Below, piece after piece: positions 54,923 through 63,730 of a stretch of 64,000 nucleotides of DNA. Position numbers and translations under genes: made by a program. The notes below the pieces were generated by a model. That model was not told where the DNA came from. It saw nothing but the letters and a program-made list of their open reading frames with translations, and made no database searches. Each line of letters opens with the position of its first letter. Position 1 is the stretch's first letter. This stretch comes from Anditalea andensis (GTDB lineage Bacteria; Bacteroidota; Bacteroidia; Cytophagales; Cyclobacteriaceae), in the NCBI RefSeq assembly GCF_000714815.1, contig NZ_JMIH01000024.1:537347-601346 (forward strand), read 5' to 3'.

Positions 54923-56692
54923 ATGAAAAGAAAATTTCCCTTTGGATGGATTGCTGTATGTCTCATAGGTATTTTGGTGGGTGCTATATTTACTAGATAT
55001 GTATCTGATTATTCAAAATTGAATTTTTTTCAGTTTACTATAGGAAACCTGATCATCATCAGCGTAATTATTATATGTATTTTGGTTGTAAATTTTATTA
55101 AAAAGGCCAGTATAAATAGTGATAAAAAAGCATTCCATTCTTTTGGATTACCTGCGGGTACAGTTAGGGCTACTTTAGCTTTACTCCTAATTGTATTTTT
55201 CATATTGTTTGCATTCTATGCTGTTCAATTTGAAGTTGAAGCAAAAAATGAGAGATTAGTAGAGAATATATTGACTACCCTGGCTACGCTTGTTATATCT
55301 GCCGTGTCTTTTTATTTTGGTGTAAAAGCTACTGAACAAGGTAGCGAAATAGCTACTAGGATCTGGGGTGAAAGCAAAAAAAGAAATGATAACGAATATC
55401 TTATAGACCCTAAAATTATTCAAGAAGCTCTTTCGCAGCATAAGGATGATTGGATAAAAGAATATGAATGTAGAGATATTCGATTGGGCAAAAAGCAGAC
55501 AGAAGACGGTCAGATTAACATGGATTGTCTAGTATTCTTAGTAGATAACAAAAAAGGACCATCTTCATTAGAAGAGTCGTCTACCAATAGTATTCCCTCG
55601 ATTGTTCGCTTTGATTATCAAGGTAAAACTTATTCTATCCCAACAGATGTGAGGATATATTCAGAATTTGGTGGAAAACTATCTGTAAGCTTAAATACTC
55701 CTACTCTTAAACTATTTGAAAATCTTCATCCGGATGCCCAAAAAGGTATTATAAGAGAATTTATACAATATAATGGATATGATTTGGTTAAACAGTTTCC
55801 TGAAATTCAAGGCATAAGTGATTTTAAAAAAATAATAAATGGTACTCAACATGAGTATTACTCCATACAATTTAAAGTGGCCATAAAAAATCCTGACTTA
55901 AAAACCATTGATAAGATCCCTCCATTTTTTGACTATGAAGGAAGTAATGGAGTAAAGTATATGATTCCATCTGACGTCATAGAAGAAGGACTTATAGAAG
56001 AGGCTGTATGGACAGGGAAAGACCTCACGACAAAATGTTTAGGACTATCTGTTTCTAGAAGGGATGCCAATGATACAGGTACTATAGGATTAAAAGTTTT
56101 TTGGAAAGAGAAATATTATCTGATGACCTGCTGTCATGTACTGTTTAAAAATGAAATTGATTTAAACCCGGATAGGACATTTTTCAAAGAGAATGCTATA
56201 GATATTATATCCCCAGGCACAGTAGACATGGATGGCAATAAATATCAAATGATAGGGAAGTTAGAGGCGGGGTGGTATGATTCATTTTTAGATATAGCTT
56301 TAGCAGAACTAATAGACCCAGCTAAATTGACAAATATACCTCATCAGAAAAAAAAAGAAGTAGCTGGAATTAAAGATATTAACTCAGAAAGAGACCAAGG
56401 TACAGTGGTGAAAATGTATGGGAGAACTTCCCATGAAAAGGAGGGTAGGATAGTGGATTATTCACAACTTGTAGTAAAGATTACCAACCGCAAATCAATA
56501 ATGCGAGAACTATTGGTCTGTGATTTTAAATCAGAAAAAGGTGATTCCGGTGCTGTAGTGATAGAATCTTCTACCAATAAAATAATTGGAATACTGGTAG
56601 CAAGAAGCGATGCCTATTCTTATGTCATTAAGATCAGGAAAATACTCAATTTATTAGAATTTGATGATGAACTTAAACCATGGATTTCTTAA
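54923..56692 (+). CDS. Membrane-anchored trypsin-like serine protease
   Basis: 589 residues. The N-terminus carries four helices (about 8-28, 40-60, 82-105, 116-135), with the third introduced by GLPAGTVRATLALLLIVFF, a recurring bacterial membrane-anchor motif. Next are two related units, each with a charged stretch and a PTDV/PSDV ending (CRDIRLGKKQTEDGQI to SIPTDVR, about 178-245; and near 335-345), a known lead-in to bacterial trypsin domains. The trypsin-like domain (about 370-580) has the triad His in CCHVLF (about 405), Asp in FLDIALAEL (about 457) and Ser in KGDSGAVV (about 541). It is the first gene of a four-gene operon. It probably cleaves a partner protein, cytosolic or membrane-bound, on a signal. 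Confidence 0.88.
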   Translation: MKRKFPFGWIAVCLIGILVGAIFTRYVSDYSKLNFFQFTIGNLIIISVIIICILVVNFIKKASINSDKKAFHSFGLPAGTVRATLALLLIVFFILFAFYAVQFEVEAKNERLVENILTTLATLVISAVSFYFGVKATEQGSEIATRIWGESKKRNDNEYLIDPKIIQEALSQHKDDWIKEYECRDIRLGKKQTEDGQINMDCLVFLVDNKKGPSSLEESSTNSIPSIVRFDYQGKTYSIPTDVRIYSEFGGKLSVSLNTPTLKLFENLHPDAQKGIIREFIQYNGYDLVKQFPEIQGISDFKKIINGTQHEYYSIQFKVAIKNPDLKTIDKIPPFFDYEGSNGVKYMIPSDVIEEGLIEEAVWTGKDLTTKCLGLSVSRRDANDTGTIGLKVFWKEKYYLMTCCHVLFKNEIDLNPDRTFFKENAIDIISPGTVDMDGNKYQMIGKLEAGWYDSFLDIALAELIDPAKLTNIPHQKKKEVAGIKDINSERDQGTVVKMYGRTSHEKEGRIVDYSQLVVKITNRKSIMRELLVCDFKSEKGDSGAVVIESSTNKIIGILVARSDAYSYVIKIRKILNLLEFDDELKPWIS

Positions 56693-56703
56693 AACTTATT
56701 CCT

Positions 56704-58317
56704 ATGATATACAAATTTACTTCCTTATTCTTATTCTTTACTCATTTAGCCATCATTAGCTTAGCTCAAAATGAGGATACCATCATATGGAAAAATGATA
56801 GTGAGAACACCGTGACGTACGACTTGGCCAAAGAGAAAAATTTTGATAATCTGAAAATAAAATTAAAGGGTATAAAACCCGAAAATATTGATTCTATTCG
56901 ATTTGATTCTTCCAAACCAGTCAGCAGAGAAAGCTTAAAACTCAAAATAAATGATATCGATAAATCAAGTGCAGAACAGATGACTGTGCTATCTCTTAAA
57001 AATTATTTGGAAAAGTCCTATGAATCTAAAAATTACGATCAATTCTTTTCAATAAATGAAGTTGTCCAAATAAAGATAACAATATTTAGCAATAAGGATG
57101 AAGAAATGGATATAAAATTAGATATAAAACCGTCCACTATTCTATCTAGAAACAATTCTTTCCTATTTATCCCCCCTCCATTACCTAACATTACTTCGAT
57201 CAATGAAGATACCCTTAACTGGAATAAAACTCACCGCGTATTATTATTGGATGGATCAGGCCATTTAAAAAACAGAGGCTTTCAAATAGTATCTTTTAGT
57301 CAAGATACAAGTTTTGCAACCCGAAGGCAAAGATCTCTGGTGGTTAATAAGAGTCTGTCAATAATATCTTCTAATATTAATTTAGATTCCCTTCAAAGCA
57401 TTAAATTTTCGTTAAATGGTACAGAGTATAAGTATGATGCAGGAGTAGCGGATATTTATAAAAAACAAACTGAACTACCTAAGACTAATGATTTAATAGA
57501 AACAGCGTCCGTTAATGGAGATAAGGCTATTTTATCTCAATCAGAACAGATAAAGAACTATTTTAAATCAACTTTCTATGCTTTAAATAAGGTAAAGTAT
57601 TTCAATATTGTCGACTATAGGTCCCTTCAGGCATTCAAACAGCAACTTAAAAAGTCAGTTGTTGATGCTTCTATCCTATTAGATGAAGAATCTTTTAACT
57701 ACTATTTTCATATTTTAAATTATCAGCCTCAATTCATCAATCTCACTCCTTTTTCTTTGACTGTACCCAATGCTGACGAAGTTGCCGTCGAAGCAACAAT
57801 AAAATATGGTAGTAAAGGTATAGAGGAGAAGTACAATACAGGAGTATTTCGAACTTCCCGTTCCCTGGCTGTGCATGTGGGAAGTTCTTTATTCATTACC
57901 GGATTGAGAAATAATAATGTATTTACCCGGATAAATGAAAGTGGCGAATTACGGGCTGTTATGGATCAGGATAATCAGCTATCCTTAGGTATCGGTGTGA
58001 ATTCAGAAATTTCCTACAGGACCGGCTATATGTTTAGACCTAATTTTAACCTTGCTTTTTTTGTGCCCTTTGCTGAAGATATAACTCCTTTTGTCGGTAT
58101 AGGACCAGGATTTTCCTTTACGGATAGAAATGTTAGTCTGAATATATCAGGAGGAATGGCTTTCGGAAAAGTCAACGCTATTGCCGAACAATATAGAAAT
58201 GTAGATTTGAATTCATTACCTGACCTGACCAATACTAGTTTAATTCAGAAAGTATGGGATGGGGATTGGTATATAAGCATAGGAGTAGGATTTAAACTAA
58301 ATTCTCAAGAAAATTAA
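56704..58317 (+). CDS. Exported protein with barrel-like C-terminus, unknown
   Basis: I prefer the ATG at 56704, which gives a clean signal peptide (MIYKFTSLFLFFTHLAIISLAQ); a start 24 bp earlier would overlap the protease gene. The product, 537 residues, is exported. The N-terminal two thirds are largely polar with no recognised domain. The last 160 residues alternate in the way of an outer-membrane beta-barrel: GYMFRPNFNLAFFVPFAEDI, PFVGIGPGFSFTDRNVSLNI, ending WYISIGVGFKLN. It directly follows the protease gene and precedes the patatin-like gene, so it belongs to the same operon. Function unknown; a surface or outer-membrane component is the best reading. Confidence 0.7.
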   Translation: MIYKFTSLFLFFTHLAIISLAQNEDTIIWKNDSENTVTYDLAKEKNFDNLKIKLKGIKPENIDSIRFDSSKPVSRESLKLKINDIDKSSAEQMTVLSLKNYLEKSYESKNYDQFFSINEVVQIKITIFSNKDEEMDIKLDIKPSTILSRNNSFLFIPPPLPNITSINEDTLNWNKTHRVLLLDGSGHLKNRGFQIVSFSQDTSFATRRQRSLVVNKSLSIISSNINLDSLQSIKFSLNGTEYKYDAGVADIYKKQTELPKTNDLIETASVNGDKAILSQSEQIKNYFKSTFYALNKVKYFNIVDYRSLQAFKQQLKKSVVDASILLDEESFNYYFHILNYQPQFINLTPFSLTVPNADEVAVEATIKYGSKGIEEKYNTGVFRTSRSLAVHVGSSLFITGLRNNNVFTRINESGELRAVMDQDNQLSLGIGVNSEISYRTGYMFRPNFNLAFFVPFAEDITPFVGIGPGFSFTDRNVSLNISGGMAFGKVNAIAEQYRNVDLNSLPDLTNTSLIQKVWDGDWYISIGVGFKLNSQEN

Positions 58318-58535
58318 GCTGTTTGACTTTCTAAATTATCTGGTGCCTTCGTCTTAACCCTACATAGCCTAAATCGAAATTTTATTATAGTGTTTGCCAT
58401 TTGGATATAAATATCAAATAATCTTTCCTGGATTAACTGAAAAAAGAACAGTAAATGCACCATGGGTAATAAAATTACTAAATGGCTTAATATAATCAGC
58501 GGGAGAGATAGTGTGCCATTAATAATTAAACTTTT

Positions 58536-60227
58536 ATGAACAACACAAATGAGTTTCATATTGGTCTTTGTCTTGCGGGAGCCATCTCGGCAGGAGCATA
58601 TACTGCAGGGGTGCTGGACTACCTTTTGGAAGCATTGGATCAATGGGAAGAACTGAAAAAAAGGAAGGATATTAAGGGTGTGCCTCAACACAAAGTAGTA
58701 ATTTCTGTAATAGGAGGCGCTTCTGCAGGAGGGATGACAGGTATGATAATGGGTATTGCGCTTAACAAAAAATTTGATCCCATTGATGAGCTAGGGAAAG
58801 ATGAAACTTCCATTCTAAATGATAAGCCATCTAATCCCCTTTATCATTCATGGGTTGATCTATTAGATGCTAAGGATCCGGCTAGGTACCCGGAAATGTT
58901 TGATTATCTCTTGGATAACGGAGATATTAAATCAGGAGAAGTTAAATCACTATTCAATTCCTTTTTTATAGAAGAGATAGCCAATAGGACATTTAAAGCC
59001 CCTTCGGCTCATCCATATTATCGATCATATGTACATAAAAACCTAAAAGTGTTTGCCACGATGACCAATGTAATCGGGATGGAGCAAATCGTGGAGTTTA
59101 AGGGGGATGATGAAAAAAACACACTTTATCATATTCTTGATCATAAGGACTATGGATGTTTTACTTTTTCAAAAGATGATGTGTCCGACATTAAGGGATG
59201 GGAAAGGGTCGATTATAGTAACGAGAGTGTCCTAGAAAGATATAAAAAGATTGCTATGGGAACCGGAGCTTTCCCATTGGGATTGGCGCCAGTAGAGGTA
59301 TCAAGGAGATCCGACATTTTAAATAGGCATGCTTGGCTGAATTATATTACAAATTTTGGCCAGCGTCCCATACCGGGCAAGGACTATATTACCACTGTGG
59401 TAGATGGAGGGATGATTAATAATGAACCTTTTGAAAAGGTTAGAGAAATACTGGACGACCTCGTTGGTCCTGGAGATAATGATAATCAGGATTATGCTAA
59501 ATTTAGAAGTACCATACTAATGGTGGATCCGTTTCCAAGTCAATCAATAGCCATTATTCCTGGTAAAAACATTATAAGTACAATAAGTAATATTATTTCA
59601 ACTTTGCTCAATCAGGTGAGAGTAAAACCGGAACACCTGGCAGCATCTCTTGCATCAGATAAAGCAGGCCAATATATCATTTCACCTGTCCGGTATGTGT
59701 TTGGGAAAAACGGTGAAGTTAAGATAAAAGGGGATAAGGCCATAGCCTGTGGCTCTTTAGACGGCTTCGGAGGATTTCTTTCGAAGTCATTTCGAATCCA
59801 TGATTTTTATTTGGGCAGGGCCAATTGTGAAAAATTTCTTCGAGACCATTTTACAGTCCCGGAAAGTGAAGATAATCCCATATTCAAGAATGGATACGCA
59901 CATCTCGATAGTAGTGAGAAACCTAGATTCAGATCAAAAACTGACCCATCTCCTGGATTACAGATAATTCCTATTTTTTCTACTCGCGATGATAAAACAC
60001 CCTTGCCATTATGGCCCCAGATAGATTTGAAAAAGGTAATAAGCTATAGGGATAAAATTTACAACCGCACCGAGAAGATTCTTTTAAATATTATTAATTT
60101 CAGAAAAAGAGATAGGTTTCTGCTTTGGGCAGGAGGTAAGTTGTTTATAAATAGAAGAATAACTGATATAATACTCAATGGAATAATCAAATCCTTAAAA
60201 GATCATTTTCAAATTAAGGAGCCATGA
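58536..60227 (+). CDS. Patatin-like phospholipase
   Basis: 563 residues. The patatin-like (PNPLA) core is complete: the oxyanion-hole glycine motif in LCLAGAISAGAYTAGVLDYL (about 10-30), the nucleophile serine in GGASAGGMTG (about 62) and the catalytic Asp in VVDGGMINNEPFE (about 290). No signal peptide is seen, so it is likely cytosolic and acts on the inner membrane from within. Patatin-like lipases are frequent effectors that kill or arrest cells by degrading membranes in anti-phage systems. It overlaps the next gene by ATGA (60224-60227), a sign of coupled translation. A 218-bp gap upstream may hold its own promoter. Confidence 0.92.
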   Translation: MNNTNEFHIGLCLAGAISAGAYTAGVLDYLLEALDQWEELKKRKDIKGVPQHKVVISVIGGASAGGMTGMIMGIALNKKFDPIDELGKDETSILNDKPSNPLYHSWVDLLDAKDPARYPEMFDYLLDNGDIKSGEVKSLFNSFFIEEIANRTFKAPSAHPYYRSYVHKNLKVFATMTNVIGMEQIVEFKGDDEKNTLYHILDHKDYGCFTFSKDDVSDIKGWERVDYSNESVLERYKKIAMGTGAFPLGLAPVEVSRRSDILNRHAWLNYITNFGQRPIPGKDYITTVVDGGMINNEPFEKVREILDDLVGPGDNDNQDYAKFRSTILMVDPFPSQSIAIIPGKNIISTISNIISTLLNQVRVKPEHLAASLASDKAGQYIISPVRYVFGKNGEVKIKGDKAIACGSLDGFGGFLSKSFRIHDFYLGRANCEKFLRDHFTVPESEDNPIFKNGYAHLDSSEKPRFRSKTDPSPGLQIIPIFSTRDDKTPLPLWPQIDLKKVISYRDKIYNRTEKILLNIINFRKRDRFLLWAGGKLFINRRITDIILNGIIKSLKDHFQIKEP

Positions 60228-63200
60228 AAGGAAGGGGTATTATAATCTGGTTGGTTGGGATAGGTCTATTAGGTCTTATGGCGGCGTATCTATTTGCGCA
60301 ATCAAATAAAAACAAATATGAGCTGGAACAACAAGCTGCTAGAAATGTCCTGATAATCAGGGAAAATCTTCAAGAATCTTTAGAAGCATTAAAAATCGAA
60401 ATCCGTGCCTTTATTGTCTATAGATTAATCCTAAGTTCCAATGATAAAAATCATTACTATGATGCGGCTGAGTCTATAAAAAGGGATAAAAATAAATTTA
60501 AATTTACGGTCGATTATTATTCTAAGCTTTATAATGATACCACCACTTTTTCATTTGGAAACACCTTAGCTTTATCCGGAATACCGCTGAAATCTATATT
60601 TCAAAGTGTTTATAAAAATGCTTCATTTGATAGTATAAATACCAATTTATGGAGTGAATGGGGGCATGATCCAAAACTCGGGTCTTTAGATACTGCTTAT
60701 TTAAGCACTGATATTTCATTTACCCATTGGATGCAAGGAGGGCTTAGAAAAAGCAGCTTTTTTAATGTGATTTTTTTAGCCAATGAAAAGGGAGAAATTC
60801 TTCATCCTTCCGTTTTAGCAGGAATTAAAATTCCTTTTGCCGGCAAATCGATGTTAGATAGCTTTTCGAATTCAGATGTGAGCCAATTTACCATGGATAT
60901 AAGTGCAGCGACTTTTAAAGGTTATCTTTCTCCCATTCAGATTGGTACTTCCATACTATGGGTAGGAGGACTGAAGAAACAAGAGGAAATGAACCAGGCT
61001 GCTTATAGTGTAAATTATAACCTGATGGTAATAACGGCATTAATTCTTGGCTTACTTCTTTTAAGCCTTCCCCTTATTTCTTTTTTTGAAATGGGTAAAG
61101 GAGATGTGCTGAGCAAAAACAGGGTATATTTAATGGGAGTATCTCTTTTATTGATATTTATAATGAGCGGATTTGCTTTATCCTTTGTAATTTACTATAC
61201 TTATCCACATGAAATCGAAAAAACTTATGCTGAAAAAATCAGATATATCCTTCAAAGAGATTTTCGCTTTATCCAAAATAACATATATACTGATTATTTT
61301 CCAAATGTAACTGAAGGAGTAAAATCTCTAAAAGTCAATGAAGTAATAAGAGCAGATACCAAAGCTTCTCTTGTGGATTTACAGATTTCCAATCATGAAT
61401 TGACACCAGAGGCTGATTTTTCTTTTATAAATATTAGCCATAGACGGTATTTAAGCTATTTTTATAATAAAAACCGATCAGACGATATTAGGTTTGGACC
61501 AAAAAATGAATTCTTTATAGATAGAAATTTTTCTGAAAAAAACAGTGAGCCAGAAATAGTTATGAGCGCAGCTGAGTCTGATTCAATACTTAAAGCTATT
61601 ACATTTCAATTTACAGATACCCTCCTTCACACTAAATCTAAACGATACCTTTTAGTAAAAGATAATGGTGAAGTTATTTTGTCAAGTGACAAATTCGAAT
61701 TTATGTTCACCCAAATTAGGACGGCACTTCCTGAGGATAAATGGGAGAATCTTCAAACCCTGTTTAAAACAAATAAGTATGGATCAAATCATTTGTGGGA
61801 GTTTCCATTGCACTTAAATGGAAAAGAATACACTGCTCTGGTCACAAAATTTGGACTTGCAGACACCGACAGTCCTATTTGGTTTATTTATCTTATAAAT
61901 GATAATATGAACCACAGTCTAACTGGGTTAATGGTTGTAGAGAGTTTAATTTGGATAGCTTTGTACACCGTATTATTGATATTAATTTCTTTAGGTAAAT
62001 CATTCTTGAAGAAAAATAAAGGCTATAACTGGGAAAATTTTTCTTATAATAGCTTCCATCCAAAAAAAATAACTATAGTTCAGTTAAAAAGAGGGGTAAT
62101 AGCCTTGCTAATTTTTTTATTGGTTACATTTGCAATGCTATACCTGTTTGAATTTACCCACTACTTGAAACACGTATTTATAGTATGTGTTTTTATTGCC
62201 GGTTTTTTTATGATATTCAACCATTTTTTCCTTCCATCCAGATCTAAGTCCGCATCAAGTATTGCTACTCATCCATATTCTTTAGCTTTATTTTGCTGGT
62301 TAGTATTCATTGGATTTATACCTGGGTTTATAATAAGCTCAAGCGTATTTAATTATGAGATGCTACTTTGGGACAGGATCCAGGAAAATCATAGTGAAGT
62401 GGGGAATATTGATGAGCAAAATAATTTTTTTGAAATAGTCCCTACAAGAGATATCGATGTATATTATAGGGGTCGTTCTCATATTTTCTCATCTATGAGC
62501 AATGGATTCGATCCCTTGTTAAGGGAATTAATTTATCCTAATTTCCTTCAGTTTCAACATAGCTTTAGCAATAATATAGGTTTTTTACCTAGCCTAAGTA
62601 GTCAAAATGGTTTGTTTTTTATATTTATTGTGTTTTTACTTATTTGCATAGTGTTTTTTGGAATATTTATGCTAATAAAAAAATTAGTAAGAAATATATA
62701 CTGGACTGATTTTAATATTAGAGGGTTGAATCATTTAGGACCTTTTATTAAACAAAAATTAAGCAGTGTAAAGGATATGAGAATTTTTCTTTGTGGATGT
62801 GACAACTTAAAAAATAGGGATTGGATATATGAAAATTTAGAAGTTTCTTTAAATGAGATAGAAGTAGTAGATTATACTAAACCAATAAATAATGAGGCAT
62901 TAATTGGTCTGCAACAAAATAATAAAAAAGTTTTATTGGTGGAAAATATACATTGTATAGGTGAAATAAAGGATTTTATTTCTAAATTCAGTTTATATTT
63001 AAAGTCCGCTGATGGCATACATTTGATAATCAGTTCTGGTATAGCATGGAAAAAATTATATAACAATTTGAATTCAGAAGTTGATAAAATACAATTTTCT
63101 GAAATGTTTAGTAAATTTTATTTTGAATTTGTATCTATTACTTATACACTTCCTGGTGTCACCAATGATGCTAATGTATATAATGAAAAAATTATTGAAG

Positions 63201-63706
63201 ATTATTTTTCTAAGCATACCAAAATTAATGATAGAGCAAACCTTAGGTTATTATTGCAACGTTATGGTAAAGCATATTTTTATAATATTTGGTCGGAATT
63301 AAGCATTGAGGAAAAAAACGTATGTTATTCCTTTAGTAAAGAGGGGTTTCTAAATTATAGAAATAAAGAGGAAATTATAGAACTTTTTCAAAAAGGGATT
63401 TTTACTAAAGACATATTTGGAGGACAGCTTCACCTTTTCAGCAAGACTTTTAGATATTTTATTATAGCCATCTCTACTGAGGAAGAAATAAAAAAAATAG
63501 AAAATTACCGAAAGAAAAATGCCAATGCCTTAAATATACAATGGGCCTTATTGTCTTTTTTATTAGTAGCATTCGGACTGCTTTCTTATTTTGATAGTTC
63601 TTTCCTGACAGAATTACAGTCCGTTATCACTGGAGTCATTGGTTTAAGTACTTTAGTTTTGGGAGAGATAAGGAAAATTTGGATCAATAAAAGTTTTGGT
63701 AATTAA
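60224..63706 (+). CDS. Large multi-spanning membrane protein with NTPase-like cytoplasmic region
   Basis: 1160 residues. The predicted layout is: helix 1 (about 6-24); an extracytoplasmic domain (25-262); helices 2-3 (263-290, 300-328); a second extracytoplasmic domain (330-565); helices 4-7 (566-592, 621-670 as two, 685-707); a third short outside loop; helix 8 (794-820); a cytoplasmic region (about 830-1100); and one or two terminal helices (1101-1150). The cytoplasmic part has an AAA/STAND-like beta strand and Walker-B-like LLVENIH (about 901-915), and IIISSG-like sensor spacing, but no GxxxxGK[ST] loop (LCGCDNLKNRDW sits in its place). A winged-helix-like segment follows near 1030-1080. 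It looks like a membrane sensor coupled to the patatin-like protein by overlapping translation. No family is recognised. Confidence 0.7.
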   Translation: MKGRGIIIWLVGIGLLGLMAAYLFAQSNKNKYELEQQAARNVLIIRENLQESLEALKIEIRAFIVYRLILSSNDKNHYYDAAESIKRDKNKFKFTVDYYSKLYNDTTTFSFGNTLALSGIPLKSIFQSVYKNASFDSINTNLWSEWGHDPKLGSLDTAYLSTDISFTHWMQGGLRKSSFFNVIFLANEKGEILHPSVLAGIKIPFAGKSMLDSFSNSDVSQFTMDISAATFKGYLSPIQIGTSILWVGGLKKQEEMNQAAYSVNYNLMVITALILGLLLLSLPLISFFEMGKGDVLSKNRVYLMGVSLLLIFIMSGFALSFVIYYTYPHEIEKTYAEKIRYILQRDFRFIQNNIYTDYFPNVTEGVKSLKVNEVIRADTKASLVDLQISNHELTPEADFSFINISHRRYLSYFYNKNRSDDIRFGPKNEFFIDRNFSEKNSEPEIVMSAAESDSILKAITFQFTDTLLHTKSKRYLLVKDNGEVILSSDKFEFMFTQIRTALPEDKWENLQTLFKTNKYGSNHLWEFPLHLNGKEYTALVTKFGLADTDSPIWFIYLINDNMNHSLTGLMVVESLIWIALYTVLLILISLGKSFLKKNKGYNWENFSYNSFHPKKITIVQLKRGVIALLIFLLVTFAMLYLFEFTHYLKHVFIVCVFIAGFFMIFNHFFLPSRSKSASSIATHPYSLALFCWLVFIGFIPGFIISSSVFNYEMLLWDRIQENHSEVGNIDEQNNFFEIVPTRDIDVYYRGRSHIFSSMSNGFDPLLRELIYPNFLQFQHSFSNNIGFLPSLSSQNGLFFIFIVFLLICIVFFGIFMLIKKLVRNIYWTDFNIRGLNHLGPFIKQKLSSVKDMRIFLCGCDNLKNRDWIYENLEVSLNEIEVVDYTKPINNEALIGLQQNNKKVLLVENIHCIGEIKDFISKFSLYLKSADGIHLIISSGIAWKKLYNNLNSEVDKIQFSEMFSKFYFEFVSITYTLPGVTNDANVYNEKIIEDYFSKHTKINDRANLRLLLQRYGKAYFYNIWSELSIEEKNVCYSFSKEGFLNYRNKEEIIELFQKGIFTKDIFGGQLHLFSKTFRYFIIAISTEEEIKKIENYRKKNANALNIQWALLSFLLVAFGLLSYFDSSFLTELQSVITGVIGLSTLVLGEIRKIWINKSFGN

Positions 63707-63730
63707 TTGATTAATTATAATTCATTATAA

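Noticed and set aside
58314..58691. Minus-strand 125-codon frame between the exported protein and the patatin gene
   Set aside because: It overlaps the 5' end of the patatin-like gene, which has intact motifs, and the frame shows no family resemblance.
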